Made by a program: the position numbers and the translations under genes
The notes under the pieces: model-generated
What the model was told of the DNA's origin: nothing
Seen by the model: only the letters and a program-made list of their open reading frames with translations
Databases searched by the model: none
Shown here: piece after piece, positions 8,176 through 16,445 of the stretch
How the letters are laid out: every line of letters begins with the position of its first letter
How positions within the stretch are numbered: the stretch's first letter is position 1
Origin: Mycobacterium parascrofulaceum ATCC BAA-614
GTDB taxonomy: Bacteria; Actinomycetota; Actinomycetes; Mycobacteriales; Mycobacteriaceae
DNA: 50,113 nucleotides
Assembly (NCBI RefSeq): GCF_000164135.1
Contig: NZ_GG770554.1
Span: forward strand, 1,205,558 to 1,255,670
Direction: 5' to 3'

Positions 8176-10050
8176 ATGCCGCACGTGCCGCCAGACCAGG
8201 AGATTCCCATCAGCAGTTTCGCCGACAAGACCTTCACCGCGCCGGCGCAGATCAGGAACTTCTGCATCATCGCCCACATCGATCACGGCAAGTCCACGCT
8301 GGCGGACCGGATGCTTCAGCTCACCGGTGTCGTCGATGAGCGGATGATGCGCGCCCAGTACCTGGATCGGATGGACATCGAGCGCGAGCGCGGGATCACC
8401 ATCAAGGCGCAAAACGTGCGCCTGCCCTGGAAGGTCGGCGACGAAGAATTCGTTCTGCACCTGATCGACACGCCCGGTCACGTCGACTTCACCTACGAGG
8501 TGTCGCGGGCGCTGGAGGCGTGCGAGGGCGCGGTGCTGTTGGTCGACGCGGCGCAGGGCATCGAGGCGCAGACCCTGGCCAACCTGTACCTGGCCCTTGA
8601 TCGCGACCTGACGATCATCCCGGTGCTCAACAAGATCGACCTGCCCGCGGCCGACCCGGACCGCTACGCGGGCGAGCTCGCCCACATCATCGGCTGCGAG
8701 CCGGACGACGTGCTGCGGGTGTCCGGCAAGACCGGCGAGGGCGTGGCCCACCTGCTCGACGAGGTGGTCCGGCTGGTGCCGCATCCGCAGGGTGACGCCG
8801 ACGCGCCCACCCGCGCGATGATCTTCGACTCCGTCTACGACATCTACCGCGGGGTCGTCACCTATGTCCGGGTGATGGACGGCAAGATCGTCCCGCGCGA
8901 ACGCATCCTGATGATGTCCACCGGCGCCACCCACGAACTGCTCGAGGTGGGCATCGTCTCCCCGGAACCCAAGGCCAGCGAGGGCCTGGGGGTGGGCGAG
9001 GTGGGCTACCTGATCACCGGGGTGAAGGACGTCCGCCAGTCCAAGGTCGGTGACACGGTGACGACGGCCCGGCGCGGCGCCACCGAGGCGCTGACGGGGT
9101 ACCGCGAGCCCAAGCCGATGGTCTACTCCGGTCTGTATCCGGTGGACGGCTCCGACTACCCGGACCTGCGGGACGCGCTGGACAAGCTGCAGCTCAACGA
9201 CGCGGCCCTGACCTACGAGCCGGAGACCTCGGTGGCGCTGGGCTTCGGGTTCCGGTGCGGGTTCCTGGGCCTGCTGCACATGGAGATCACCCGCGAACGC
9301 CTGGAACGCGAGTTCGACCTGGACCTGATCTCGACGTCACCCAACGTCGTCTACCGCGTCATCAAAGAGGACGACACCGAGATCATCGTGACCAACCCGT
9401 CCGACTGGCCCGAGGGCAAGGTGCGCACGGTCTACGAGCCCGTCGTCAAGACCACCATCATCGCGCCCAGCGAATACATCGGAACCATCATGGAGCTGTG
9501 CCAGTCCCGCCGCGGCGAGCTGGGCGGCATGGACTATCTGTCACCCGAGCGGGTGGAACTGCGCTACACGATGCCGCTCGGCGAGATCATCTTCGACTTC
9601 TTCGATTCCCTGAAGTCACGCACCCGCGGCTACGCCAGCCTCGACTACGAGGAGGCCGGCGAGCAGGAGGCCCAACTGGTCAAGGTCGACATCCTGCTGC
9701 AGGGCGAGGCGGTCGACGCGTTCAGCGCGATCGTCCACAAAGACGGGGCGTCCGCCTACGGCAACAAGATGACCACCAAGCTCAAGGAGCTGATTCCGCG
9801 CCAGCAGTTCGAGGTGCCGGTGCAGGCCGCCATCGGATCGAAAATCATTGCGCGCGAGAACATCCGGGCCATCCGCAAGGACGTGCTCTCCAAGTGCTAC
9901 GGCGGGGACATCACCCGCAAGCGCAAACTGCTGGAAAAGCAGAAGGAGGGCAAGAAGCGGATGAAGACGATCGGGCGGGTGGACGTGCCGCAGGAGGCCT
10001 TCGTGGCGGCGCTGTCCACCGACGCCGCCGGGGACAAGGGCAAGAAGTAG
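8176..10050 (+). CDS. lepA: elongation factor 4 (LepA), ribosome back-translocase GTPase
   Basis: The 624-residue product is LepA/EF4, a translational GTPase acting on elongating or initiating ribosomes. G motifs are all present: AHIDHGKST (G1), the RGITI switch (G2), DTPGHVDF (G3) and NKIDLPAAD (G4). The LepA-specific C-terminal domain ends in [17 protein letters not shown] place the start at ATG 8176: TACCCT at 8166-8171 fits a -10 element and would begin the transcript at or next to that ATG, giving a leaderless mRNA. An upstream start at 8125 would add 17 poorly conserved residues. The gene diverges from the PemK-like gene; the lipoprotein gene follows after 2 bases. Confidence 0.95.
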   Translation: MPHVPPDQEIPISSFADKTFTAPAQIRNFCIIAHIDHGKSTLADRMLQLTGVVDERMMRAQYLDRMDIERERGITIKAQNVRLPWKVGDEEFVLHLIDTPGHVDFTYEVSRALEACEGAVLLVDAAQGIEAQTLANLYLALDRDLTIIPVLNKIDLPAADPDRYAGELAHIIGCEPDDVLRVSGKTGEGVAHLLDEVVRLVPHPQGDADAPTRAMIFDSVYDIYRGVVTYVRVMDGKIVPRERILMMSTGATHELLEVGIVSPEPKASEGLGVGEVGYLITGVKDVRQSKVGDTVTTARRGATEALTGYREPKPMVYSGLYPVDGSDYPDLRDALDKLQLNDAALTYEPETSVALGFGFRCGFLGLLHMEITRERLEREFDLDLISTSPNVVYRVIKEDDTEIIVTNPSDWPEGKVRTVYEPVVKTTIIAPSEYIGTIMELCQSRRGELGGMDYLSPERVELRYTMPLGEIIFDFFDSLKSRTRGYASLDYEEAGEQEAQLVKVDILLQGEAVDAFSAIVHKDGASAYGNKMTTKLKELIPRQQFEVPVQAAIGSKIIARENIRAIRKDVLSKCYGGDITRKRKLLEKQKEGKKRMKTIGRVDVPQEAFVAALSTDAAGDKGKK

Positions 10051-10052
10051 CC

Positions 10053-10781
10053 GTGCTGCTGATGCGAGCCGTTGCCGTGGTCGGAATCAGCATGCTCGGC
10101 ACCGGCTGCGTCACGACGGTCGCCGGAACACCCACGCGCGCGGGCCGGCTCGGCGGATCCGTGCTGCCGCTCGAGCAAGTGCTGCCCGACGACACGGAGG
10201 TCAGCGCGGCCGTCGGGAACCGGCTGCCGCCGCACAGCCCGGCGGTGGTGGGCGGTATCGATGTGCTGCCCAACGGGATTCGCGACAGCGGCGGCGCCGC
10301 GCCGATCGACTGCCTCGGGGTCGTCGCACCGGCGATGCGCATCGTCTACGAACCCGGCCACGTGCGTGCGGTCGCCACCCAGGATTACTGGAATTACGAC
10401 TCTGGCGTGACGGTGTCCAGCGCGACGGCGACGGCGATCAGGCTGGCGTCGGCGGCCGACGCGCAACGGCTCTTCGCGTCGTTCGTCAAGCAATGGCAGC
10501 GCTGCGAGGGCACCACGATCACCATGTACACCCACGATTCGTCCAACACCGAGTTGTACTCGAAGCCGACCGACACCCGCGTCGACGGGCCGGTCCTGTC
10601 GGCGACCGTCATCGCCTGGGACAACCATCACACGTCGCCGGCCCCGGACGAGCGGGCCGTCGGCGTTCAGGGCGACGTGATCGCCGAGGTCAAAGTCGCC
10701 GACGGCCCGCGTGTGCGGGCCGGAACCAGGGCGATCGACCTCGTCGACGTCATGTTGCGGAAGGTATCGAGCAGCAGTTGA
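10053..10781 (+). CDS. lppR: LppR-like lipoprotein with PknH-type sensor domain, copy 1
   Basis: This ~242-residue protein has a short hydrophobic N-terminus with a lipobox-like Cys (SMLGTGC, residues ~12-18), so it is probably a membrane-anchored lipoprotein, although position -3 (Gly) is not ideal. The rest resembles the extracellular sensor domain of Ser/Thr kinase PknH and the Lpp lipoproteins related to it. It has a conserved Cys in PIDCLGVVAPAM and another in QWQRCEGTTIT that likely form a disulfide. GTG at 10053 is 2 bases past lepA; ATG at 10062 is an alternative. M. tuberculosis has LppR (Rv2403c) at this place. The stop overlaps the start of the next paralogue. Ligand unknown. Confidence 0.82.
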   Translation: MLLMRAVAVVGISMLGTGCVTTVAGTPTRAGRLGGSVLPLEQVLPDDTEVSAAVGNRLPPHSPAVVGGIDVLPNGIRDSGGAAPIDCLGVVAPAMRIVYEPGHVRAVATQDYWNYDSGVTVSSATATAIRLASAADAQRLFASFVKQWQRCEGTTITMYTHDSSNTELYSKPTDTRVDGPVLSATVIAWDNHHTSPAPDERAVGVQGDVIAEVKVADGPRVRAGTRAIDLVDVMLRKVSSSS

Positions 10782-11560
10782 TGACAACCGGCCGAACCGT
10801 CCTCGCCTGCCTGGCCGCCGTGGCCCTGGCGGCAGGCTGCACCGTCGACGGCACCGCGCGGCCCGCGCCCGGTCTCAAACCCCGTCCGGTCACGGGGCAG
10901 GCCGTCAAGAAGGTGCTCCTCGACGACGGTGAGCTGGCGAAGCTGCTCGGGCAGTCCTTCGGCACCAAGACCGAACTTCCGGCACGGTTCGGCGGTCCGG
11001 AGGTGCTGCCGCCCGCCTTCGGCGCGGTGACACCCGCCAACTGCGCGGGCGTCACCTCGATGATGGTCAAGACCGCCTATCAATCCGGCGACGTCAAGAA
11101 CGCGGCGCGGGAGACGTGGTGGAACACGCATGGGCCCGCGAAGGTGATCAACGTGGCCGAGGGGGTGGTCGCCCTGTCCAGCACGGCCGGGGCCGCCGCG
11201 CTGTTTAGGGACTTCGCCCGGCAATGGCGCGACTGCGACGGCACCACCGTGATCATCGGCCGCCCGAGCATCATCACCGACCGCCCCGCGATCGTCTTCT
11301 TGGACACGATTTCCGACGTGCGCGTCACGGATTCCGTCGTCGCGGCCACGATTTCGATCGACACGCAATTACCCGGACTGCCCTCCAGCGGACCCCGGCC
11401 CGAAGCCCGGGCCATCGGCGTCCGGGGAAACTGCCTCGTGGAAGTCGAGGTGGCGTTCTTCAATGCGGCGAGCCCGTCGGACGAGGGATCCGGCGACGTA
11501 CACCGCAGCGCCATCGACCTCGCGCACGCGATGATGGACAAAGTCAGCGCGCTGAGCTGA
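10781..11560 (+). CDS. PknH-type sensor-domain lipoprotein, copy 2
   Basis: This 259-residue protein begins at the ATG overlapping the previous stop. It has a clear lipoprotein signal peptide, with a hydrophobic stretch LACLAAVALAAGC and the modified Cys at about residue 19. The mature part repeats the domain of copy 1: a Lys/Asp-rich start, the first Cys of the probable pair in TPANCAGVTSMM, and QWRDCDGTTV. It ends in SAIDLAHAMMDKVSALS, parallel to the ends of copies 1 and 3. It is more like copy 3 than copy 1 by eye (shared RPAPGLKPR/RPAPDLAPR and VRGNCLVEVEVAF/VRDNCLIEVEVDF). Extracytoplasmic ligand sensing is inferred from the PknH relationship only. Confidence 0.82.
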   Translation: MTTGRTVLACLAAVALAAGCTVDGTARPAPGLKPRPVTGQAVKKVLLDDGELAKLLGQSFGTKTELPARFGGPEVLPPAFGAVTPANCAGVTSMMVKTAYQSGDVKNAARETWWNTHGPAKVINVAEGVVALSSTAGAAALFRDFARQWRDCDGTTVIIGRPSIITDRPAIVFLDTISDVRVTDSVVAATISIDTQLPGLPSSGPRPEARAIGVRGNCLVEVEVAFFNAASPSDEGSGDVHRSAIDLAHAMMDKVSALS

Positions 11561-11641
11561 CGGGGCACCTGCGGTCAACCTGGGACGTTTCTGCGGTTGA
11601 GCTGTGCCTACCGTGTGCTTGGGGCGTTCGCCGCGTCGTCG

Positions 11642-11658
11642 AACCTAAAATTCAGGTT
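11642..11658. promoter_or_regulatory. palindrome upstream of the third lipoprotein gene
   Basis: AACCTAAAATTCAGGTT is a 17-base palindrome with one mismatched pair, lying 26 bases before the ATG at 11684. It sits in the only AT-rich patch between the second and third lipoprotein genes. It is a plausible operator or promoter element for an independent transcript of copy 3. No regulator is assigned. Confidence 0.35.
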
Positions 11659-11683
11659 AAGCGGAAGGCGAGCCGGAAAGCGC

Positions 11684-12508
11684 ATGGGAAGCAGTAGCGG
11701 TGTTGGACCGTGGCGAGACGCGTCAGTCTCGGCGTCGTCCGGCGTGCGCCGGCGGCGGGGCCGATGGTGGGTGGCGATACCGCTGATCTTGCTGCTGGCC
11801 ACGGGCTGTTCCGTCACGGTCGGTGGCGCCGCGCGACCGGCGCCGGACCTCGCGCCGCGATCCGTCCATGGGCAAACCCTGAATCGCGTGCTGGTGGGCA
11901 AGAGCGCGCTATCCCGCATCGTCAGGCAACCCATGGAACTCGACCCGCGTTACCCCCCGGTGTCCGGCCGGCCCCCGCTGCCGCTCGGTGATTCCGATTG
12001 GTTCCAGAAGTGCCTCGGCGTGGCGGTGATCATGCAGGGCGCCGCCTACCGATCCGCCGACGTGCAGGACGTTGCGCTCGAGACCTGGCGGCCAGTCGGG
12101 TCGTCGCCCGCGGCGGTGACCGGGGTGAAGGAGGCCGCGATCAGTTTGCCCACGGCTGCCGACGCCAACGCGTTGTTCGCGACGTTCTCCCGGCAGTGGC
12201 AGGGATGCGACGGGAAAACGGTGCCCGTCGCGGGCGGGGCGCTACCGCTGCAGGTGAAAGTGAGCCACGTACAAAGCGCCGGTTCCGTTGTGGCGGCGAC
12301 GATTTCGATGCAATGGAATGCGCCCGCCATGTTCGCGCCGGCCATCCCCGCCGCGCGGGCGATCGGGGTGCGCGACAACTGCCTCATCGAGGTCGAGGTC
12401 GACTTCCTCGACACCCTTAGCGCGTCGCGGGAAGGGGCGGGCGACGTCAACACCAGCGCGCTCGACATCGCGCAGGTCATGCGGGACAAGGTGACGGCGC
12501 TGAGCTAG
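11684..12508 (+). CDS. PknH-type sensor-domain lipoprotein, copy 3
   Basis: The 274-residue product carries a basic, serine-rich N-terminal stretch (residues 1-30), a hydrophobic core WWVAIPLILLLATGC with a lipobox Cys near residue 43, and the same extracytoplasmic domain as copies 1 and 2. Paired Cys are seen in WFQKCLGVAVIM and QWQGCDGKTV, with an additional Cys in VRDNCLIEVEV. ATG at 11684 is preferred because GGAAAG lies 5 bases upstream; a longer frame from 11597 would run through the AT-rich palindrome. It ends 27 bases from the convergent GH15 gene. The 123-base gap and palindrome suggest it may be transcribed separately from copies 1 and 2. Confidence 0.8.
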   Translation: MGSSSGVGPWRDASVSASSGVRRRRGRWWVAIPLILLLATGCSVTVGGAARPAPDLAPRSVHGQTLNRVLVGKSALSRIVRQPMELDPRYPPVSGRPPLPLGDSDWFQKCLGVAVIMQGAAYRSADVQDVALETWRPVGSSPAAVTGVKEAAISLPTAADANALFATFSRQWQGCDGKTVPVAGGALPLQVKVSHVQSAGSVVAATISMQWNAPAMFAPAIPAARAIGVRDNCLIEVEVDFLDTLSASREGAGDVNTSALDIAQVMRDKVTALS

Positions 12509-12535
12509 GCGCGCGTCGACCGCGGTCCTGGCGCC

Positions 12536-14611
12536 CTACATCGGCGCGTTGGCGGGCTGGAACATCCCCGTGCCGTCGGCCTCCTCCTCGGCGCGGATCA
12601 CGTGCACCACCGCGTTGATCAGCGCCAGGTGGGTGAACGCCTGTGGGAAGTTGCCCAAGTGCCGGCCGGTGCGCGGCTCGATCTCCTCGGCGTAGAGGTG
12701 CAGCGGGCTGGCGTAGGACAGCAGCCGCTCGCACAACCGCTTGGCGCGGCCCACCTCGCCGATTTCCACCAGCGCCGACACCAGCCAGAACGAGCAGATG
12801 GTGAACGTGCCTTCCTCGCCGGACAACCCGTCGTCGGTCTCCTCCACGCGGTAGCGCAGCACCAGGCCTTCGGAGGTGAGTTCCTCGGCGATGGCCAGCA
12901 CGGTGTTGCGCACCCGCGGGTCGTCCGGCGGCAGGAACCGGGTCAGCACCACCAGCAGCAGTGAGGCGTCCAGCGCGTCGCTGCCATAGCGCTGGGTGAA
13001 GACCCCGCGCGAATCCACGCCGTGTTGCAGGATGTCGTCCTTGATCTCCTCGGCGATCGCCCGCCACTGCTGGGCGTAGCTCTTCTCGCCCTGCCGCTCG
13101 GCCAGCTTCGCGCCCCGGTCGAGCGCCACCCAGCACATCACCTTCGACGAGGTGAAGTGCTGCGGTTCGCCGCGGACCTCCCAGATGCCCCGGTCGGGCT
13201 CGCGCCAGTGCTTGATGGCCTCTTCGACCTGCTTCTTGAGCACCGGCCACAGGCTCTCCGGGATCTGCTCGCGGGATTTGCAGTGCAGGTAGAACGAGTC
13301 GAGGATGGAGCCCCAGATGTCGTGCTGGACCTGGTCGTAGGCGCCGTTGCCGATGCGCACCGGCCGGGCGTGGTCGTAGCCGGACAGGTGATGCAGCTCC
13401 TCCTCGACCAGGCTGCGTTCGCCGCCCACGCCGTACATCACCTGCAGCGGATGACGCTCGTTGCTGTTGGCGCCGGAGACATCGGCGATGAACGCGAAGA
13501 AGTCGTCGGCCTCGCGGTCCAGTCCCAGCGTGTAGAGCCCCCACAACGCGAACGTCGAGTCACGCACCCACGCGTAGCGGTAGTCCCAATTGCGTTCGCC
13601 CTGCGGCGTTTCCGGCAGCGACGTGGTGGCCGCCGCCAGCAGCGCGCCGGTGGGCGAGTACGTCAACCCCTTCAGCGTGAGCGCGCTGCGCTGCAGGTAG
13701 GCCCGCCACGGGTGGTCGGGGAAGTTGCCGATGTTGATCCATTGCCGCCAGCATTCGGTGGTCTGCCACATCTTGTCGGCGGCCTCTTCGTAGGTCTGCG
13801 GCGCCGGGTGCTTGGTCCAGCTCAGGGCGACGAACACGTCGTCGCCCTCTTTCATCCGGGTGCGGGCCCGCGCCTCGCGGCCCTCCAGCCCGATGCGCAG
13901 GTTGGTGGTGAGCCGCAGGGTCGGATGGGCGTCGGGCTGCTTGGTCGCGCGCGCGATCGCTTCGCCGTACGCGTTGGCCGAGTACTCCCACGTGGCGCCG
14001 ACGCGGTGGTAGTCGAACGCGGGCTCGCAGCTCATCATCAGCTCGACCGTGCCGCTGACGCAGCGCACCGTGCGCAGCAGGATGTGCTCGGCGTCCCAGT
14101 CCATCGGCGTGCGCCGGTGCGTCCGCGACCGGCGCTCGATGTCATGCCACGGCCCCATCACCAGCGCGTCGCGCACGATCAGCCACCCGGTGTGGGTTTG
14201 CCACGTGGTCTCCATGATCAGGCTGCCGGGCAGGTAGCGGCGGGCCGACGGCACCGAGACGCCGTAGGGCCCGAGCCGGAAGTGGCCGGCGCTGCGGTCC
14301 AGGATGGCGCCGAACACGCTGGGGGAGTCCGGCCGCGGCACGCACAGCCATTCGACGGACCCGGCCGGGGAGATGAGGCACGTCGTCTCCCAGTCCGACA
14401 GGAAGGCGTAATCGGCGATCGGCGGGAACGGGTTCCGCAACGCCCCGGTGGAGCCGAGCGGGGCCGGCGAATTCCAATCGATCGGCGAGCCCACGGTCGG
14501 TTCGGGAGCCGTTACCAACGCCTCCTCGGATTCGCCATTGGCGGACTGATCGGCCGGTTCGGCGTGCAGGACCATCCCGACATCATCGACTGTTAACCCG
14601 CTCCCGTCCAT
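12536..14611 (-). CDS. glycoside hydrolase family 15 enzyme (trehalase/glucoamylase-like)
   Basis: The 691-residue protein is a GH15 (alpha/alpha)6-barrel enzyme of the mycobacterial trehalase/glucan glucohydrolase type, corresponding to Rv2402. The N-terminal beta-sandwich covers residues ~50-330 (PPIADYAFLSDWETTCLISPAGSVEWLCVPRPDSPSVF). The catalytic barrel begins at GERNWDYRYAWVRDSTF (~360) and contains catalytic-acid-region segments such as EEGTFTICSFWLVSAL and the HLGNFPQAFTHLALI end motif. The substrate is probably trehalose or a related alpha-glucoside, inferred from family members in mycobacteria. The ATG at 14611 is used; ATG 14575 (MVLHAEPAD) is a plausible shorter start. It converges with the lipoprotein gene. 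Confidence 0.88.
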   Translation of the reverse strand: MDGSGLTVDDVGMVLHAEPADQSANGESEEALVTAPEPTVGSPIDWNSPAPLGSTGALRNPFPPIADYAFLSDWETTCLISPAGSVEWLCVPRPDSPSVFGAILDRSAGHFRLGPYGVSVPSARRYLPGSLIMETTWQTHTGWLIVRDALVMGPWHDIERRSRTHRRTPMDWDAEHILLRTVRCVSGTVELMMSCEPAFDYHRVGATWEYSANAYGEAIARATKQPDAHPTLRLTTNLRIGLEGREARARTRMKEGDDVFVALSWTKHPAPQTYEEAADKMWQTTECWRQWINIGNFPDHPWRAYLQRSALTLKGLTYSPTGALLAAATTSLPETPQGERNWDYRYAWVRDSTFALWGLYTLGLDREADDFFAFIADVSGANSNERHPLQVMYGVGGERSLVEEELHHLSGYDHARPVRIGNGAYDQVQHDIWGSILDSFYLHCKSREQIPESLWPVLKKQVEEAIKHWREPDRGIWEVRGEPQHFTSSKVMCWVALDRGAKLAERQGEKSYAQQWRAIAEEIKDDILQHGVDSRGVFTQRYGSDALDASLLLVVLTRFLPPDDPRVRNTVLAIAEELTSEGLVLRYRVEETDDGLSGEEGTFTICSFWLVSALVEIGEVGRAKRLCERLLSYASPLHLYAEEIEPRTGRHLGNFPQAFTHLALINAVVHVIRAEEEADGTGMFQPANAPM

Positions 14612-14640
14612 TTTTTCGCCGACGTGGCGTCACTCTTTCC

Positions 14641-15875
14641 TCACCCGCGCCGCCTGGCGAACCGCGGCGCGTGCTCGGGCAGCGGGCCGACCGCGACGAG
14701 GTAACCGACCAGCCGCCGCAACGCGGTGGAGCGGCCCACCAGCCGCACGCCCCGCGGTGCCCGGCGCCCGGTGCCGCCGACCGCGGCGGCGATCACGTTG
14801 GCATGGATCAGCCGTTGCGCGGCCTGGAGCAGCACCGTGGGAGCCAGCGGCGCGCTTGTACCCGGGCCAGCCGCCACGTGGGCGCCCGTCCCGCGCGCAG
14901 GGCGCCGGCCAGGATGCGGGCGGCGGCCACCGCGTCGGCCACCGCGAGGTTGATGCCGACCCCGCCGACCGGCGACATCGCGTGCGCGGCGTCGCCGATC
15001 AGCAAGACGCCGCCGGCATACCAGCGGCGGAGCCGATTCAATTGCACGTCAAGCAATTTCACATCGTCGAACGACGTCAGTTTCTGCACGCGGTCGCCGA
15101 GCCAGGGCGCCATGCCGACCAGCGCCCGGTGCAGCGCTTCGATGCCCTCGGACCGTAGCCGGGCGTCTGTTCCCTTCGGGATGATGTAGGCGATCTGGTA
15201 GTAGTCGCCCCGATCGATCGAGATGACCGCGTGTCCGGACCGCAGCACGCCGGCCAGCCCCCGGGGATCTCCGGGGTGGCGGGGCAACCGGAACCACCAC
15301 ACGTCCATGGGCGCGCCGAAGCTGTGCGGTTCCAGACCCAGCGCCGCACGCACGGTGGACGAGCGACCGTCGCAGGCCACGGTCAGTTCGGCGCGCATGG
15401 TCTTGACCTCGCCGGTCTGGTCGCGGTAGGTCACGCCGACGACGCGGTCCGCGTCCCGGATCACGCCGGTCACCTCGGTGCTGCGCATCAGCCGGAAGCT
15501 CGGCTCGGCCTCGGCGGCGGTGGCCACGAGTTCCAGGAAGTCCCATTGCGGCACCAGGGCGATGTGCTTGTGCGCGCCCGGGAGGCGGGTCAGGTCGAGC
15601 GCGACCGGCTCGTTCTGGATCTCCATGTGGACGGTGTCGATGAGGCGATGCGGGATCTGCGCGAACCGCGGGCCCAGCCCCAGTTCGTCGAGCAGCCGCA
15701 GCGTGCTCGCGTGCACGGTGTCGCCGCGAAAGTCACGCAGGAAGTCCGCGTGCTTTTCCATCACCGTGACGTCAACACCGGCGCGGGCCAGCAGCAGGCC
15801 CAGCACCATGCCCGCCGGGCCGCCGCCGGCGATCAGGCAGGCCGTCGCCGCCGGCGCGGTGGGCGGGGTGGGCAT
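14641..15875 (-). pseudogene. FAD-dependent aromatic-ring-type monooxygenase, frameshifted near its 3' end
   Basis: Residues 1-345 read as a class A flavoprotein monooxygenase. Signs are the FAD motif LIAGGGPAGMVLGLLLARAG, the ribose-binding LLIGDAAHAMSPVGGVGINLAVADA, and the middle CDGRSSTVRAALG. After LARVQARR the frame runs into a spurious ending (WLPRCCSRPRNG) at 14808. The expected C-terminal continuation (APTVLLQAAQRLIHANVIA ... ALRRLVGYLVAVG) is found intact in the neighbouring frame down to 14641. The junction at about 14835-14836 lacks one base, and restoring it makes the whole length 412 codons. The missing base would turn GG into GGG, so a sequencing slip is possible. Substrate unknown. 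ATG 15875 (MPTPPTAPA) is taken as start. Confidence 0.75.
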
Positions 15876-15928
15876 GCGCCGATCTTGGCACATTGGTTTT
15901 CCGCCGCACGGCCGAATAGGGTGAGCCC

Positions 15929-16123
15929 GTGACCGCGTTCCTGAGTTGGTGGGACGGCAACGAGCTGTGGCTTTCCGGGCTCGCCTTCGTTCTCCAGGCC
16001 ATGGTGGTGATGCCGGTCGTGCTGGTGGTGGCCGCCGTCACGGCGGGGCTCCTCGACGGCCTCCTCGGCAAGAGCATCGCCCTGATGCGCCGCGCCCGCC
16101 ACGCCGGTGAGGCGCCCGGGTAA
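15929..16123 (+). CDS. small membrane protein, leaderless (Rv2401A-like)
   Basis: This 64-residue protein has one long hydrophobic segment (FVLQAMVVMPVVLVVAAVTAGLL, residues ~20-43) followed by a basic tail (RRARHAG), so it is an integral membrane protein with a cytoplasmic C-terminus. TAGGGT at 15917-15922 fits a -10 box and puts the transcript start on the GTG at 15929, so the mRNA is probably leaderless. It sits at the position of the small membrane protein gene upstream of subI in M. tuberculosis. It diverges from the FAD monooxygenase gene, and a 25-residue ORF follows after 5 bases. Function unknown. Confidence 0.7.
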   Translation: MTAFLSWWDGNELWLSGLAFVLQAMVVMPVVLVVAAVTAGLLDGLLGKSIALMRRARHAGEAPG

Positions 16124-16128
16124 CGCGC

Positions 16129-16206
16129 ATGCCTCGCTCACACGTGACGCTGATTCTGGTCTCGCTCGTGGTGCTGGTGATCGTCGCGTGGTGGCTGACG
16201 CACTGA
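16129..16206 (+). CDS. 25-residue single-pass transmembrane microprotein
   Basis: ATG at 16129, five bases after the preceding stop, opens a 25-codon frame reading MPRSHVTLILVSLVVLVI then VAWWLTH and TGA. It has a basic N-terminus, one uninterrupted hydrophobic helix of ~17 residues and an aromatic belt (WW). This is the composition of genuine small membrane peptides rather than random GC-rich sequence. It probably shares the transcript of the 64-residue membrane protein. No homologue is known to me; the call rests on composition and position only. Confidence 0.45.
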   Translation: MPRSHVTLILVSLVVLVIVAWWLTH

Positions 16207-16261
16207 ACGGGCGGGCCGCCGGCCCGCCCCCTCGCTCGCTCGCGGGCCTGCCGATTCCTGT

Positions 16262-16331
16262 TAGGCTTCCGGCCATGCATGAGACATCCGGCGTCGTGGA
16301 GCGCCATGTCTTCGTGCACTGTTGTCGCTGA
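16262..16331 (+). promoter_or_regulatory. cysteine-responsive attenuator leader ORF upstream of subI
   Basis: ATG at 16275 opens an 18-codon frame, MHETSGVVERHVFVHCCR, ending at 16331 with two adjacent Cys codons three codons before the stop. TAGGCT at 16262-16267 fits a -10 element and would start the transcript at the ATG, making it leaderless. Leaderless short ORFs ending in cysteine runs are reported in mycobacteria as cysteine-responsive attenuators of sulfur operons. The 114 bases to the subI ATG would be the regulatory leader. The ORF and its promoter are seen directly; the mechanism is inferred from that family. Confidence 0.75.
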
Positions 16332-16445
16332 CCGCCAAACCCGTGTGTGGTCTGGTGTGGGGTTGTGTGAGGTCTCCCCTCGTTCAAGGCGCCTTTCCGC
16401 AGCAAACGGGACCAAAATCCGTAAGTTTCGCTCTGGAAGGCCCGA

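Noticed and set aside
12477..13544. Long minus-strand frame inside the GH15 gene, and similar 300-600 codon frames antisense to mbtA, mbtB, nirA and the ATP-grasp gene
   Set aside because: Composition typical of out-of-frame high-GC sequence, no ribosome-binding sites, and each overlaps a recognised gene.
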